Notes: a model not told the origin generated them from the letters alone. A stretch of DNA of 64,000 nucleotides from Ensifer sp. PDNC004 (GCF_016919405.1 NZ_CP070353.1:1860001-1924000); one strand, 5' to 3'. Positions 27,677 through 36,477 are shown, counted from the stretch's first letter. Translations and numbers: made by a program.

Positions 27677-27886
27677 AACCTTACTCCTTGCGTGATGGCC
27701 GCTGTCTAGGCCCGCACGCGGGCGGCTTCAACACGCTTCGAACAAAAAAACGCCGCCTGCCGCAACTTTGTGTCGATGAAACCGGAGCAACCGACATAAA
27801 TGCGACGCATATGGACAGCGACCACGTCCTGGGGATATCAGGCAGATCAAGCAGAGCGAAAGCACCGGATCTTGAGGGAGACGACG

Positions 27887-28060
27887 ATGACGAACCAGCC
27901 GGAGACGAGCGTGACGGTGGAAAAGCGCCAGAACGGCAAATGGTGCTTCGTCATCAAGCATCGCGGCGTCACCTACCCCGCACAGGGCAATTTCACCTCG
28001 ATGCTGCAGGCGCAGGCCGTTGCCCAAACTGCGCTGAAGGCGCTCGAAAAGCAGGGCTGA
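27887..28060 (+). CDS. Conserved small hypothetical protein (57 aa)
   Basis: The ATG at 27887 has AGGGAG eight bases upstream and gives 57 residues starting MTNQPETSVTVEKRQNGKWCFVIKHRGVTYPAQGNF, a compact beta-rich protein with Gln/Ala-rich helix at the end. I recognise the shape from rhizobial genomes but no function. An upstream extension to 27800 lacks a ribosome binding site. It is convergent with the GT8 gene. Confidence 0.7.
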   Translation: MTNQPETSVTVEKRQNGKWCFVIKHRGVTYPAQGNFTSMLQAQAVAQTALKALEKQG

Positions 28061-28095
28061 CCGGCCGCATCGCTAGCGGCGCTGCTCGTGTGCCG

Positions 28096-28932
28096 TCACC
28101 GAGCAAACGCCGAGAGCCACTGCCACTTCTTTCTGATCGATAGCAGCAGCGTGCGAATGCGCCGGTCGCGATTCGTGATAAGTCGCGCCGAACGCCAGGG
28201 CGTTTGTTTCCGGTACTCCAGAAACGTCGCCTTCTCCGGGTGCTCGCATTCTTTCGTGTTCGGCTTGGCGTGCGTGAAGTGCACAATGGAAGCTTGGGAA
28301 AAGTCTTCCCATCCCTTCTGCGCATTCCAGTGGCCGGGAAGATGAACGAAATTCCCTTCGGTCGTAAGGTTCAGTACGTCCTGATCCAAGAAATCGAACG
28401 AACGCGCCTGAAGCAGCCTGGCAATGCGAGCCGTGTAGTCCTGCGCGTTCCAGGCGTCGATATCGACCAGCAGGACTCCCGCGTTGAAGTAGGGTGTGTT
28501 CGCCTCTCGGCCGAGCGACGGATTGAAACGCGTCGGGTCATCATAGGGAACGGCTGCAACGGCCCTGCCCTCAAACGACAGATCCGCCAGTGGTGCCAGG
28601 CTCTTTTTGATCAGCGTGTCAGCATCCAGGTAGAGCAGACGGTCGTGTCGGTCGGCTAGCAATTCCGGCAGATACAATCGTGCGTAGGTAGCGCGGCTCC
28701 AGTAGCTCGTCGTCTTCAGGCCTGAGATTTTTGAGAGAATGTCGCCTTCGACATCGATGAAGCACAGCTTCCGTTTCGCGCAGGCTTGCAGCATTTCCTT
28801 GTCGGACGCCCGCAGCCCGTCACCTAGGATAGTGACCTGCGCATCTGGAATGCCACCGTTCTTTTCGAGCGAGTAAAGCATGACACCCGCGAGTTCCGCG
28901 AAGCGCCTGTCGATCGAGCATGCAACAATCAT
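28096..28932 (-). CDS. Family 8 glycosyltransferase (LgtC/WaaI-like)
   Basis: The 278-residue protein starts MIVACSIDRRFAELAGVMLYSL, the GT8 nucleotide-sugar-binding beginning, and has the metal-binding DxD in LLYLDADTL (about residue 103) plus NAGVLLVDIDAWN and LDQDVLNL. HWNAQKGW and the HFTHAKPN segment complete the acceptor region. Retaining GT8 enzymes transfer galactose or glucose, often to lipopolysaccharide or a surface glycan. The C-terminal basic amphipathic tail fits membrane association. It stands alone, away from a polysaccharide cluster. No clear Shine-Dalgarno precedes the ATG. Confidence 0.88.
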   Translation of the reverse strand: MIVACSIDRRFAELAGVMLYSLEKNGGIPDAQVTILGDGLRASDKEMLQACAKRKLCFIDVEGDILSKISGLKTTSYWSRATYARLYLPELLADRHDRLLYLDADTLIKKSLAPLADLSFEGRAVAAVPYDDPTRFNPSLGREANTPYFNAGVLLVDIDAWNAQDYTARIARLLQARSFDFLDQDVLNLTTEGNFVHLPGHWNAQKGWEDFSQASIVHFTHAKPNTKECEHPEKATFLEYRKQTPWRSARLITNRDRRIRTLLLSIRKKWQWLSAFAR

Positions 28933-29288
28933 TTAAAGTCAATTTCAGCAATGCAACGCGTCGCCACAGGGCCGCATGCAGTGTCCAGGCCAAAAGCAAG
29001 ATCTCGCTCGACCGGACATACCGGTAGATGCTTTGATTGCTTTCATTTGAAATGGCGTGACCCTCGCCAAGCGAGGGCCACGCTCATGGTGTCGCGCAAT
29101 ATGCGACGGAAGTATCAATGAAATTAATAGGTCATCTCTTACCCGAAAACACGCGGATGCACTGGTGTGCTTCTCTTCATGGCGAATGACTTCGCACACC
29201 ATGCTTCCGCGTCAAGTGGGCAGAGCAGATAATAGTTGTTTGTCCGCAGAATCTCGCGCAGATCGTGTAGAAGACCTGCGCGCGGCAC
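28933..29288. other. Gap without gene; one perfect small hairpin
   Basis: About 356 bases between two minus-strand genes. Short open frames on either strand have no ribosome binding site or recognisable composition. CCCTCGC (29061-29067), CAA, GCGAGGG (29071-29077) is a perfect seven-base-pair stem with a three-base loop; no T run follows, so it is not a clear terminator. Confidence 0.5.
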
Positions 29289-29708
29289 CTATTCGGTCGC
29301 GGACCGGATGATGTTGCAAAGCCCTTCCTGCACCACCTGCTTGGTGGCCACCTGCCCCACCTGAATATCAAACATCGCATCAACCCGCGTGCCTGAACCG
29401 CGCTTGCGGGCGACGACTCGCAATGTCTGCAGCCGCCCGGAGCCTGCCGTATCCTGGTAAGCTTCGATCGTTCCGAGTGCCTTGTTGATCTCGATCCCGG
29501 AAAAGCCTTCCGCCGCGACGCCCCGCGCCATTCGCTGCAGGGCGGTCTCGGGCTTCAGCTTCGGGAATTCCTGCCAGGTCTTGTAGAAGACCGGCGTCAC
29601 CAGCGGCACGCCGTTTGCCTTGAAATTCTTCTCGCAGCTCTGCGCCGCCGCCACCGAATGGCCGGCCACCAGCAGAACCGCCGCAATGGATAGGTGTTTG
29701 ATCGACAT
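29289..29708 (-). CDS. Secreted hypothetical protein (139 aa)
   Basis: The protein begins MSIKHLSIAAVLLVAGHSVAAAQSC, a standard Sec signal peptide cleaved around AAA-QS. The mature part, about 115 residues, has two cysteines (QSCEKNF; EGLCNIIRS) that could form a disulfide. I do not recognise a family. GAGGAACGG precedes the ATG by a few bases, supporting the start. It is divergent from the prs gene across 261 bases in which I see no gene. Confidence 0.7.
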   Translation of the reverse strand: MSIKHLSIAAVLLVAGHSVAAAQSCEKNFKANGVPLVTPVFYKTWQEFPKLKPETALQRMARGVAAEGFSGIEINKALGTIEAYQDTAGSGRLQTLRVVARKRGSGTRVDAMFDIQVGQVATKQVVQEGLCNIIRSATE

Positions 29709-29969
29709 GTCCGTTCCTCGTCGTCAGCATCGAATGGCGGAACGCTAGAGACTTCGCCGCTGGACCAACAGAGTGACCCGGCTGCAAATACACCTCTATT
29801 CGACCAACGGCTTGGAAGGGGCGACGAACGGCACCGAACTGCAGCAACGGGAAGAGCCTTCACCGTCAACCCAAACCGGGTGCATCACAAAAATGTGCCG
29901 CGCTGGTTGTGAATCCGTCAGTGAGGCTCTAAAGCTGGCTCGAAGGCTCCCTGACACAGGATTGCGCTC

Positions 29970-30902
29970 ATGAAGCTGGTGACCGGTAACTCCAACCGCG
30001 CCCTTGCCGAAGCCATTGCCAGATACCTCAATCTTCCCCTCACGGACTGTACGGTCGAGCGCTTCGCCGACCAGGAAGTCAACGTTCAGCTCCACGAGAA
30101 CGTGCGCGGCGAGGACGTCTATATCCTCCAGTCGACGAGCACGCCCGCCGACGCCAACCTCATGGAACTCCTGATCCTGACGGATACGCTGCGCCGTTCG
30201 TCTGCGCGCCGGATCACCGCCGTCATCCCCTACTTCGGCTATGCCCGCCAGGACCGCCGGGCCACTGGCCGCACGCCGATTTCAGCCAAGCTGGTCGCCA
30301 ACATGATCGCCGGTGCGGGTGTCAACCGGGTTATGACGCTGGACCTGCACACGGATCAGATTCAGGGCTTTTTCGATATACCGACCGACAACCTTTATTC
30401 GGCGCCGGTGATGACGCGCGATATCAAGGAGCGCTACGACGTCGGAAATCTCATGGTCGTTTCGCCAGATGTGGGCGGCGTGGCACGGGCGCGCGGCATC
30501 GCCAAGCGCATTGGCACCGATCTTGCGATCGTCGACAAGAGGCGCCCCCGCGCCGGCGTGTCGGAGGTCATGAACATCATTGGTGACGTCTCCGGGAAGA
30601 CCTGCCTTTTGATCGACGACATCATCGATAGCGGCGGGACCTTGATCAATGCGGCTGACGCATTGCTGGAGGCGGGTGCACGAGAGGTCTCGGCATACAT
30701 CACCCATGGCGTGCTCTCCAGGGGAGCCTGCGAGCGCATTGGTGCCAGCAACCTCAAGGAACTGGTGCTGACTGATTCCATTCAGGACACCGATGCGCAG
30801 CGCGAGACCGCCAATATCCGCCGGATCACCGTTGCGCCGCTTCTGGGCGAGGCCCTCGCCCGCACCACCCGCGAGCAAAGCGTTTCAAGCCTTTTCAACT
30901 GA
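29970..30902 (+). CDS. prs: Ribose-phosphate pyrophosphokinase (PRPP synthetase)
   Basis: A 310-residue class I PRPP synthetase making phosphoribosyl pyrophosphate from ribose 5-phosphate and ATP for nucleotide, His and Trp synthesis. All key blocks are present: [62 protein letters not shown], and the PRPP loop [20 protein letters not shown]. The sequence departs from the usual rhizobial Prs at several positions (for example VQLHENVRG and [15 protein letters not shown]), so it might be a second copy. The ATG at 29970 gives the usual length. Confidence 0.9.
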   Translation: MKLVTGNSNRALAEAIARYLNLPLTDCTVERFADQEVNVQLHENVRGEDVYILQSTSTPADANLMELLILTDTLRRSSARRITAVIPYFGYARQDRRATGRTPISAKLVANMIAGAGVNRVMTLDLHTDQIQGFFDIPTDNLYSAPVMTRDIKERYDVGNLMVVSPDVGGVARARGIAKRIGTDLAIVDKRRPRAGVSEVMNIIGDVSGKTCLLIDDIIDSGGTLINAADALLEAGAREVSAYITHGVLSRGACERIGASNLKELVLTDSIQDTDAQRETANIRRITVAPLLGEALARTTREQSVSSLFN

Positions 30903-31108
30903 CTGAAGCAAACCGTGCAAGGCCGTTTTGGTTGGCCAGCCGGCGCTTGCCGATGAAAAAATGACGCAATCTGCCCTTGCGTCCAAAACCACAGAAACAC
31001 GCGACACAAACGGCGAATACGTTCCAACGGTGGTGATTGAAGCGGCCTGCAGTCGATCCGCGCACTGGCGTATATTTCGGGAAAGATCGACTAAGCAATT
31101 GATTTGGC

Positions 31109-31185
31109 TGGTCGGAGTGGCAAGATTCGAACTTGCGACCCCCACGTCCCGAACGTGGTGCGCTACCAGACTGCGCTACACTCCG
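31109..31185 (-). tRNA. tRNA-Pro (CGG)
   Basis: On the minus strand a full cloverleaf reads CGGAGTG acceptor, D-arm with AGCGCAGTCTGGTAGCGC, anticodon stem CCACG/CGTGG enclosing TTCGGGA (anticodon CGG), T-arm GTTCGAATC, and CCACTCCG, then the discriminator A and an encoded CCA. Length is 77 with CCA. A promoter-like TTGTGA-17-TATAGA lies just upstream. Confidence 0.95.
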
Positions 31186-31199
31186 TGACCAGCGGCGCC

Positions 31200-31228
31200 T
31201 CTATAGAACAGGCATTTTGATTTCACAA
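31200..31228 (-). promoter_or_regulatory. Sigma-70-type promoter for tRNA-Pro
   Basis: On the minus strand TTGTGA (31228-31223) is separated by 17 bases from TATAGA (31205-31200), 15 bases from the tRNA 5' end. Spacing and position fit a housekeeping promoter. Confidence 0.6.
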
Positions 31229-31502
31229 GCGCCTATCTCGAAAAACATTGCGCCTTTCTCAAAAAATTTGTGACGGTGGAAAACGGAGGCGGAGAATGGC
31301 CCTTGTCTGCGCCGACAGCGCCCGGCAGACCGCGCGATAGGGACTTTCTGCAACGCTTCATAATTTCCTGGAACAGGAGCCGTTGCGTGCATTTCCTTTC
31401 GTCTCTTTTGGCGCTAGAGGCTCAACGGAAAGCGCGGAAAACCAGGGGACACGGGTTTGCGCGCCATGCCTATTTCAGAACGAGAGCCAAAGGGGCAGAA
31501 AC
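31229..31502. other. Intergenic stretch between tRNA-Pro and lipoprotein gene
   Basis: No convincing gene is seen. The region holds the far upstream side of the tRNA promoter and the leader of the lipoprotein gene at 31503. Open frames on the plus strand (31270-31506, 31383 onward) lack ribosome binding sites and run into the lipoprotein signal peptide. Confidence 0.5.
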
Positions 31503-31940
31503 ATGAACTTCCGCATGATGACGGTGGCGGGCCTCGCGCTCGTGCTCGCCGGCTGCACGACGACCGGAACGGGGATTTCCAGGAACGCGGTCGAGGCCCG
31601 TTGGCTCGGCCAGCCGGCCGGCGGCTTCTTCGCCCAATACGGTCCGCCGATCTCCGACGTCGAAAGCGGCAGCTCCACGGTCTATAGCTGGAAGGGCGGC
31701 TACAAGACCCGCAAGATCCCTGCGCAGTACGAAACCACCAAGGACGGCAAGCGCGGCAAGCGCATTTCCTCGGCGCGCACCGAGTATCTGAGCTGCGCGG
31801 TGCAACTGACCGTCTCGTCCGACTACGTCATCCGCTCGATCCACATTGCCGGCGACCGCAAGCGTGCCGAAGGCCCGAGCTGGTGCGAAGAGTTCCTCGG
31901 CGCCCCAGCCCAGACCAAGCCGGCGGCAACTGCAGGCTAA
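31503..31940 (+). CDS. Lipoprotein of unknown function
   Basis: The start at ATG 31503 gives 145 residues with a lipoprotein signal (MNFRMMTVAGLALVLAGC, lipobox LAGC with Cys18). The mature domain contains WLGQPAGGFFAQYGPPISD and STVYSWKGGY, similar to small envelope lipoproteins that begin with a 'W-L-G-x-P...F...G-P' segment, and two further cysteines that may pair. The longer in-frame ORF from 31383 adds a non-hydrophobic leader and is rejected. A strong terminator follows. Confidence 0.8.
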   Translation: MNFRMMTVAGLALVLAGCTTTGTGISRNAVEARWLGQPAGGFFAQYGPPISDVESGSSTVYSWKGGYKTRKIPAQYETTKDGKRGKRISSARTEYLSCAVQLTVSSDYVIRSIHIAGDRKRAEGPSWCEEFLGAPAQTKPAATAG

Positions 31941-31950
31941 ACCAACAAAC

Positions 31951-31984
31951 AAAAAACCCGCCGGTGAAAATCGGCGGGTTTTTT
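31951..31984. terminator. Bidirectional intrinsic terminator
   Basis: AAAAAACCCGCCG (31951-31963), eight-base loop, CGGCGGGTTTTTT (31972-31984). It lies between the convergent lipoprotein gene and the YegP-like gene and has A and T runs on the correct sides for both. Confidence 0.92.
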
Positions 31985-32003
31985 CTAGGGAATTGCGTCG
32001 AAC

Positions 32004-32186
32004 TCAGCCGGCGCTGTTGTCCTCGACGGGCGCGTCGGGACCGTTCTTCTTGATCGAGTCGATGGCGTTCTGCGCGCTGGCCTTGGTCTTGTAGCCCTCG
32101 GTCGAGAACATCACTTCGCTGTTGTACTTGAAGCGAACACGGAACTCGCCAGCCTTGTCTTTGTAGATTTCGAATTTGTGAGCCAT
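32004..32186 (-). CDS. YegP family (DUF1508) protein
   Basis: The 60-residue protein reads MAHKFEIYKDKAGEFRVRFK, then YNSEVMFSTEGYKTKASAQNAIDSI, the single DUF1508 repeat: a short beta sheet with the pattern F-x-I-Y-K-D-x-x-G-x-x-R-x-R and the G-Y-x-x-K-x-x-x-x-x-I-x-S-I-K-K tail. E. coli YegP has two such repeats. Function is unknown. The ATG at 32186 is preferred over the much longer open frame upstream, which crosses the tRNA-Gln gene. Confidence 0.88.
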   Translation of the reverse strand: MAHKFEIYKDKAGEFRVRFKYNSEVMFSTEGYKTKASAQNAIDSIKKNGPDAPVEDNSAG

Positions 32187-32310
32187 CTTCTCCCTCACAC
32201 ATGTTGGAATCAACGAAACTAGCGTGTCAGTTGCAAGATGACTTGACAAGAGTGCATGCAAATCCGGCGCGCGCGATCGCCCGCCCAATGGATCAACTGC
32301 CTGGAAAAAT

Positions 32311-32386
32311 GTGGCTGGGGCGCCAGGATTCGAACCTGGGAATGCCGGTACCAAAAACCGGTGCCTTACCGCTTGGCGACGCCCCA
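32311..32386 (-). tRNA. tRNA-Gln (TTG)
   Basis: Minus-strand cloverleaf: TGGGGCG acceptor, D-arm CGCCAAGCGGTAAGGC, anticodon stem CCGGT/ACCGG with loop TTTTGGT (anticodon TTG), T-arm CCAGGTTCGAATCCTGG, then CGCCCCA, discriminator G and encoded CCA. Total 76 bases. Confidence 0.95.
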
Positions 32387-32455
32387 ACGGATTGACGGGA
32401 CGATACGTCCGCCAAATCGAGCGCCTGATTATCAAAGCTCGCCGCCCGTCACAAT

Positions 32456-32476
32456 CACTAAGTTGGCACTAAGTTG
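32456..32476. repeat. Short tandem repeat CACTAAGTTG x2
   Basis: CACTAAGTTG occurs at 32456-32465 and again at 32467-32476, an 11-base period (about one helical turn), between the tRNA-Gln gene and the divergent cupin gene. It could be a tandem half-site for a regulator. Confidence 0.35.
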
Positions 32477-32589
32477 AATTTTCGGCGGATTTGTTGGCGA
32501 CGACGCAGAACGGTGCTCACGGCGGGTACCGGATGTACCCTTTCCTTCGCTTGCCGTACCTCCTATTGTCCCGGCAAATGGAGACTTTC

Positions 32590-32886
32590 ATGAGCCAGTT
32601 TCGCGCCCGTCCCCCTGCCGTTCCAACCGTTCTCGTCGACGACGCGGTCGTCAGGGTCACCCGTTGGGATTTCGAGCCCGGCGCCGACACCGGTCACCAT
32701 GTGCACGGGCTCGGCTATGTGGTGGTGCCGATGACCGACTGCCAGTTCCTGCTCGAGGAAGAGGCAGGCAGCCGGCGGGTCGATATCGCCAAGGGGGCCG
32801 CCTACCGCCGTGAGGCGGGCATGGCTCACAACGTCGTCAATGCCGGCAAAGAGCCGATGTCGTTCATCGAGATCGAATACAAGTGA
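32590..32886 (+). CDS. Cupin-domain protein
   Basis: The 98-residue single-domain cupin has a conserved motif (GADTGHHVHGLGYVVVPMTDCQFLLEEE), two histidines spaced as in metal-binding cupins, and a second motif with GMAHNVVNAG. The ATG at 32590 with GGAG upstream is preferred to ATG 32578. It is first in a tight run with the metallo-beta-lactamase-fold gene, a DCC protein and a DUF4166 gene. A small-molecule binding or isomerase role is possible; the substrate is unknown. Confidence 0.82.
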   Translation: MSQFRARPPAVPTVLVDDAVVRVTRWDFEPGADTGHHVHGLGYVVVPMTDCQFLLEEEAGSRRVDIAKGAAYRREAGMAHNVVNAGKEPMSFIEIEYK

Positions 32887-32903
32887 AATCCAGGAAGAAA
32901 CGC

Positions 32904-33827
32904 ATGCAGGGCCCGGATTTCGATCTCGATTTCAAGCCGGCCCATGGCGAGGCCGTGACAGTCGCCGACGACGTGCAGCGCGTCACCGTCAACAATCCCG
33001 GTCCTTTCACCTTTCACGGCACCAACAGTTACATCGTCGGCAAGCGCTCCGTTGCCGTCATCGATCCCGGTCCCGATGAGGAGGCACATTTCCAGGCGCT
33101 GATGACGGCGCTCGCCGGCCGCGAGGTCACCCATATTGCCGTCAGCCACACGCATCGCGACCACTCGCCGCTGGCGCGCCGGTTGAAGGCTGCCACAGGT
33201 GCGGTGATCGTCGGCGAAGGCCCACACCGCTCCGCCCGTCCCTTGCATGCGGGCGAGAGCAATCCCTTCGCCGAGAGTTCGGATATGGAATTCGTCCCCG
33301 ATCTCGTGCTTGCCGACGGCGGGCGTATCGAGGGTGACGGCTGGAGCCTGACGGGGCTTGCCACGCCCGGCCATACGGCCAACCACATGGCCTTCGCGCT
33401 CGATGGCACCGGTATTCTCTTTTCCGCCGACCATGTCATGGCCTGGGCGACGACGATCGTCGCGCCGCCGGATGGGGCCATGGCGGACTACATGGCCTCG
33501 CTCGAAAAGCTGCTTTCCCGCGACGAACGTCTCTACCTCCCCGGCCACGGCGGACCGGTAAGCGAGCCTGCCTCTTTCCTGCGGGGCCTGCGCGCCCACC
33601 GCAAGATGCGCGAGCGCGCCGTGCTCGAACGCATCCGCGCCGGTGACAGCCATATCCCCGACATGGTCAAGGTCATCTATGCTTCCACCGACGTGCGGCT
33701 GCATGGGGCGGCGGCACTTTCGGTGCTCGCCCATCTCGAAGACCTGATCGAGCAGGGGCGGATCGAGACCGATGGTCCGCCCTCGCTTCTCGGCGCCTAC
33801 CGGCTGGCGCCCGGCGGAGCCGGCTGA
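32904..33827 (+). CDS. Metallo-beta-lactamase fold hydrolase (LACTB2-like)
   Basis: The 307-residue protein has the canonical metal-binding motif HTHRDHSPLARRL (H-x-H-x-D-H), GHTANHMAF and a later AsP/His set (FSADHVMAWATT; LPGHGGPV). The opening VTVNNPGPFTFHGTNSYIVG is typical of the LACTB2 group, with a winged-helix-like C-terminal domain. Such proteins hydrolyse thioesters, RNA or other substrates; which one is unknown. The ATG at 32904 is preferred to a GTG at 32883 that would overlap the cupin gene, since AGGAAG lies nine bases upstream. Confidence 0.85.
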   Translation: MQGPDFDLDFKPAHGEAVTVADDVQRVTVNNPGPFTFHGTNSYIVGKRSVAVIDPGPDEEAHFQALMTALAGREVTHIAVSHTHRDHSPLARRLKAATGAVIVGEGPHRSARPLHAGESNPFAESSDMEFVPDLVLADGGRIEGDGWSLTGLATPGHTANHMAFALDGTGILFSADHVMAWATTIVAPPDGAMADYMASLEKLLSRDERLYLPGHGGPVSEPASFLRGLRAHRKMRERAVLERIRAGDSHIPDMVKVIYASTDVRLHGAAALSVLAHLEDLIEQGRIETDGPPSLLGAYRLAPGGAG

Positions 33828-33829
33828 TC

Positions 33830-34282
33830 ATGCGGCGCGAGGCTTACAGCTATCGCAACGATGCTTCCGTGCCCGCCTTTGCAGACGACAAGCCGGTAAT
33901 CGTCTTCGACGGCGAATGCATCTTCTGTTCCGGCTGGGTGCGCTTCCTGCTTCGCCATGACCGGCATGCGCAATATCGCTACCTCACCGCCCAGTCGCCG
34001 CTTGGCCAGGCGCTCTACCGGCACTACGGGCTCGATACCGTCCGCTTCGAGAGCAACATGCTGATCGAGGACGGCGTCGCCCGTTTCAAGTCCGACGGGT
34101 CGATCCGCACGCTTGCGCGGCTGGGCCTGCCGTGGTCGCTCGCCAACATTTTCCGCATCCTGCCCGCTGCCCTTCGCGATCCGCTCTATGATCTCGTGGC
34201 GAGAAACCGCTACCGCATCGCCTGCCGCCGCCAGACCTGCATGGTGCCGACCCGCGAGGAGCGCGGACGCTTCATCGCATGA
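33830..34282 (+). CDS. DCC-family (DUF393) thiol-disulfide oxidoreductase-like protein
   Basis: The 150-residue protein has the diagnostic VIVFDGECIFCSGWVRFLLRHD with the DxxCxxC motif of the DCC/DUF393 family, a thioredoxin-like fold of unknown substrate. Its last bases overlap the next start (ATGA). It lies two bases after the metallo-hydrolase gene, so the four genes cupin, hydrolase, DCC and DUF4166 form one transcription unit. Confidence 0.85.
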   Translation: MRREAYSYRNDASVPAFADDKPVIVFDGECIFCSGWVRFLLRHDRHAQYRYLTAQSPLGQALYRHYGLDTVRFESNMLIEDGVARFKSDGSIRTLARLGLPWSLANIFRILPAALRDPLYDLVARNRYRIACRRQTCMVPTREERGRFIA

Positions 34283-34902
34283 CGACGGAAGACATGGCCC
34301 AGGAACAAAGCCTCTACCGCCAGATCTTAGGCCGGCGGTGGGACGACGTGCCCGCATCGATCCGCGCCCTGCATGGCCGGCCAGAGGGGCATGCCACCTT
34401 TCGCGGGCGCGCGGTCATCGAGCGCGGCGCCTCGATAGGAGCGCGCCTTGTAGCCTTTCTGCTCGGCTTTCCCCGCGCGGGCGCGGACGTTCCGGTCGAA
34501 ATCCACTTCGTATGATGCGGCAAGGGTCAGGAAGTCTGGACCCGACGTTTCGGTGGGAAAATCCTGCGCAGTTCGCAACAAGAGGCCAAACGGCGGAACG
34601 AGGAACTGCTCGCGGAAGATTTCGGACCGTTCCGCGTCCTCTGCGCGCTGGAGCCCAGGGAAACCCGCCTGCACCTCTCGGTGCGCGCCTGGTCCTTCCT
34701 CGACCTTCCGCTCCCTCTGCTGTTTGCGCCCGGTGGCCGGACTTTCGAGGAAGATCGCGACGGCCTGTTTCATTTCCACGTGGAGGTCGAAAGCCCGTTG
34801 ACCGGCCTGATCGTGCGTTATCGCGGCTGGGTACGACCAGCGGGCGAGCCGACGGACGACTTAGAGGTCGCGAAGCCTTCGCAAAAGAATGATGTTTTCT
34901 GA
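34279..34902 (+). pseudogene. DUF4166 protein interrupted by an in-frame TGA
   Basis: From ATG 34279 the frame gives 78 residues, ending VPVEIHFV before TGA at 34513-34515. The same frame then continues past the stop without shift as CGKGQEVWTRRFGGKILRSSQ..., LLAEDFGPFRVLCALEPRETR and SFLDLPLPLLFAPGGRTFEE to a natural stop at 34902, which is the usual second part of a DUF4166 domain. The gene is therefore whole except for one nonsense codon. A C-to-T change (CGA to TGA) would explain it. It is coupled to the DCC gene upstream. Readthrough, or a sequencing error, cannot be excluded. Confidence 0.72.
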
Positions 34903-34916
34903 CGGGCTTTCGCCGG

Positions 34917-35825
34917 TCAGTCGCCGGCAATGCCCAGCAACTCGGCATCGAGCCCGCGCAGGAACTGATCGGCGAAGGCGGCGCCCATGCCGAGATCATG
35001 AGGCCCGTAGCGCGAGGCGACCCGCAGGTCGACGAAGGTGGTCTCCGCCTCTTCGCGCAGCCGGATCAACACATCGAAGCGGAAGCCGGCAATCAGCGTG
35101 CGCCATTCGCCCTGCAGCACGACATCGCTGGCGCGGCGGCCGGCAATCGCGCCTTCGAGAGCCATCTCCGGACGGGCCGCCGGAACGGGTACGTTTTCCG
35201 GCTCGGCGTTCGTGTCCGCGCCCGCATTCGGCCGCACTGCGAGATCCTCCAGATCGGCGCGGGCATTCTCGACCCCAAGCTCCTCGGTGATGCCGACGCG
35301 GTTCTGTTCGATGACGTTGCGCACCCCCTGATAGACGCGGTCGAGCGCGCCGTCATAGCGCCGGCCGGTCAGGGCCGGATAGGCGAGGATCTGCGCTTCG
35401 CGGTCCTGAGGCGTTACCGCCGCCTTGCGCTTCAGCCAGCTCTCCTCCGCCTGCGGCACCTTGAGCCACGGCGGCGGCGTCACGGTATCCGTGCTGACGT
35501 CGTAGATCTCCGGGCGGGTCAGATACTGGACAACGCCATAGCCGATGAAGCCGAGCGCCGGCGCGGCATAGACAAGGGCTGCAGCAGACGCCAGACCACC
35601 GATCGCCGCAACCTGCCACAGGCGCGCCAGCCCGACGACGGCGAACAGCACGCCTAAGAGGGCAAAGATGCCGGCGAGACCGATAAGGGCGAGAAAATGC
35701 GGCGTCGTCAGCGGTCCGAAGCGATGCGCCAGCAGCGAGAACACAAAGAGCAGGAAGGAGACACGGGCGAAGCGGCGCGCCCAATGGGCGGCAAAGGAAT
35801 AGGGGCGCTCATACCGGACCATCAT
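34917..35825 (-). CDS. DUF1499 family membrane protein
   Basis: The 302-residue protein has three or four membrane helices in residues 20-115 and a soluble C-terminal domain with DUF1499 motifs (TGRRYDGALDRVYQGVRNVI; FRFDVLIRLREEAETTFVDLRVASRYGPHDLG). The C-terminal 'D-x-R-S-x-S-R-x-G-x-x-D-x-G' pattern is well conserved in the family. Function is unknown. It is convergent with the DUF4166 gene and is a single-gene unit. Confidence 0.85.
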   Translation of the reverse strand: MMVRYERPYSFAAHWARRFARVSFLLFVFSLLAHRFGPLTTPHFLALIGLAGIFALLGVLFAVVGLARLWQVAAIGGLASAAALVYAAPALGFIGYGVVQYLTRPEIYDVSTDTVTPPPWLKVPQAEESWLKRKAAVTPQDREAQILAYPALTGRRYDGALDRVYQGVRNVIEQNRVGITEELGVENARADLEDLAVRPNAGADTNAEPENVPVPAARPEMALEGAIAGRRASDVVLQGEWRTLIAGFRFDVLIRLREEAETTFVDLRVASRYGPHDLGMGAAFADQFLRGLDAELLGIAGD

Positions 35826-36093
35826 GTAGTTGAATCAATTCCCTGCCGCGAAACAGACCGCATTCTTAGACCATGCCCCGTGCCGAGGAAACAGGCAATG
35901 CGGCAGTCCGACACCGCGCGCCGGGCCTCCCTTACGCTTCGCCGCAAAATCGCCATTCTCGTTAACCACCTATCAACACATGGGAATGTGCCCGCGCGCC
36001 CGGGATTCGAAGGGCACGCGGCGTTTCAATCGGAGGCAACGGCCGGCGCACGGCATCAAACGAGGGCGCTCGGCAATCGACGGAGAACCGACA

Positions 36094-36477
36094 ATGGGCG
36101 CATCGCAAGCAGCCGTGGCCATCGCCACCCCCTCTGCCCTTCCGGCCGGAGACGGCGGCATCCCCATGGGGCTCCTTGAGCTCGAACTCTCCCTCGATGG
36201 TTTTTCCGGCAACAATGCCGATTTCACCAGCTTCGTCCGCACCGTCGCGGACAACGCCGGCGGCGAGTTTCTCTTTGCCTTGCCCGCCTGCGATCTGATC
36301 GAAGACTGCCGGAGCATTGCCGTGCTCCGTATGGCTGACGTGGGAGGCGATGCTTCGATCCTGTTCGCCTGCCTCGACCAACAAGGCCGAGCCGTCCGCA
36401 TCGAACATCCAAGCGACAGCACGCGCGACCTCGAGCGCTTTGCAGAGTCCTTTGTCGGCGTGCTCGAACGCATGTAA
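36094..36477 (+). CDS. Conserved rhizobial hypothetical protein (127 aa)
   Basis: Starting at ATG 36094 (GGAG nine bases upstream) the protein is 127 residues, mostly acidic, with no membrane helix or signal. The block MGLLELELSLDGFSGNNADFTSFVRTVADNAGGEFLFAL is a likely globular core. I do not recognise a family. The longer in-frame ORF from 35830 is rejected because its first 88 residues are basic low-complexity. Confidence 0.6.
   Translation: MGASQAAVAIATPSALPAGDGGIPMGLLELELSLDGFSGNNADFTSFVRTVADNAGGEFLFALPACDLIEDCRSIAVLRMADVGGDASILFACLDQQGRAVRIEHPSDSTRDLERFAESFVGVLERM

Noticed and set aside
34513..34515. TGA in the DUF4166 gene as a selenocysteine codon
   Set aside because: No SECIS-like hairpin is apparent after it, the position is not a redox cysteine site in the family as I know it, and a simple C-to-T change explains it.
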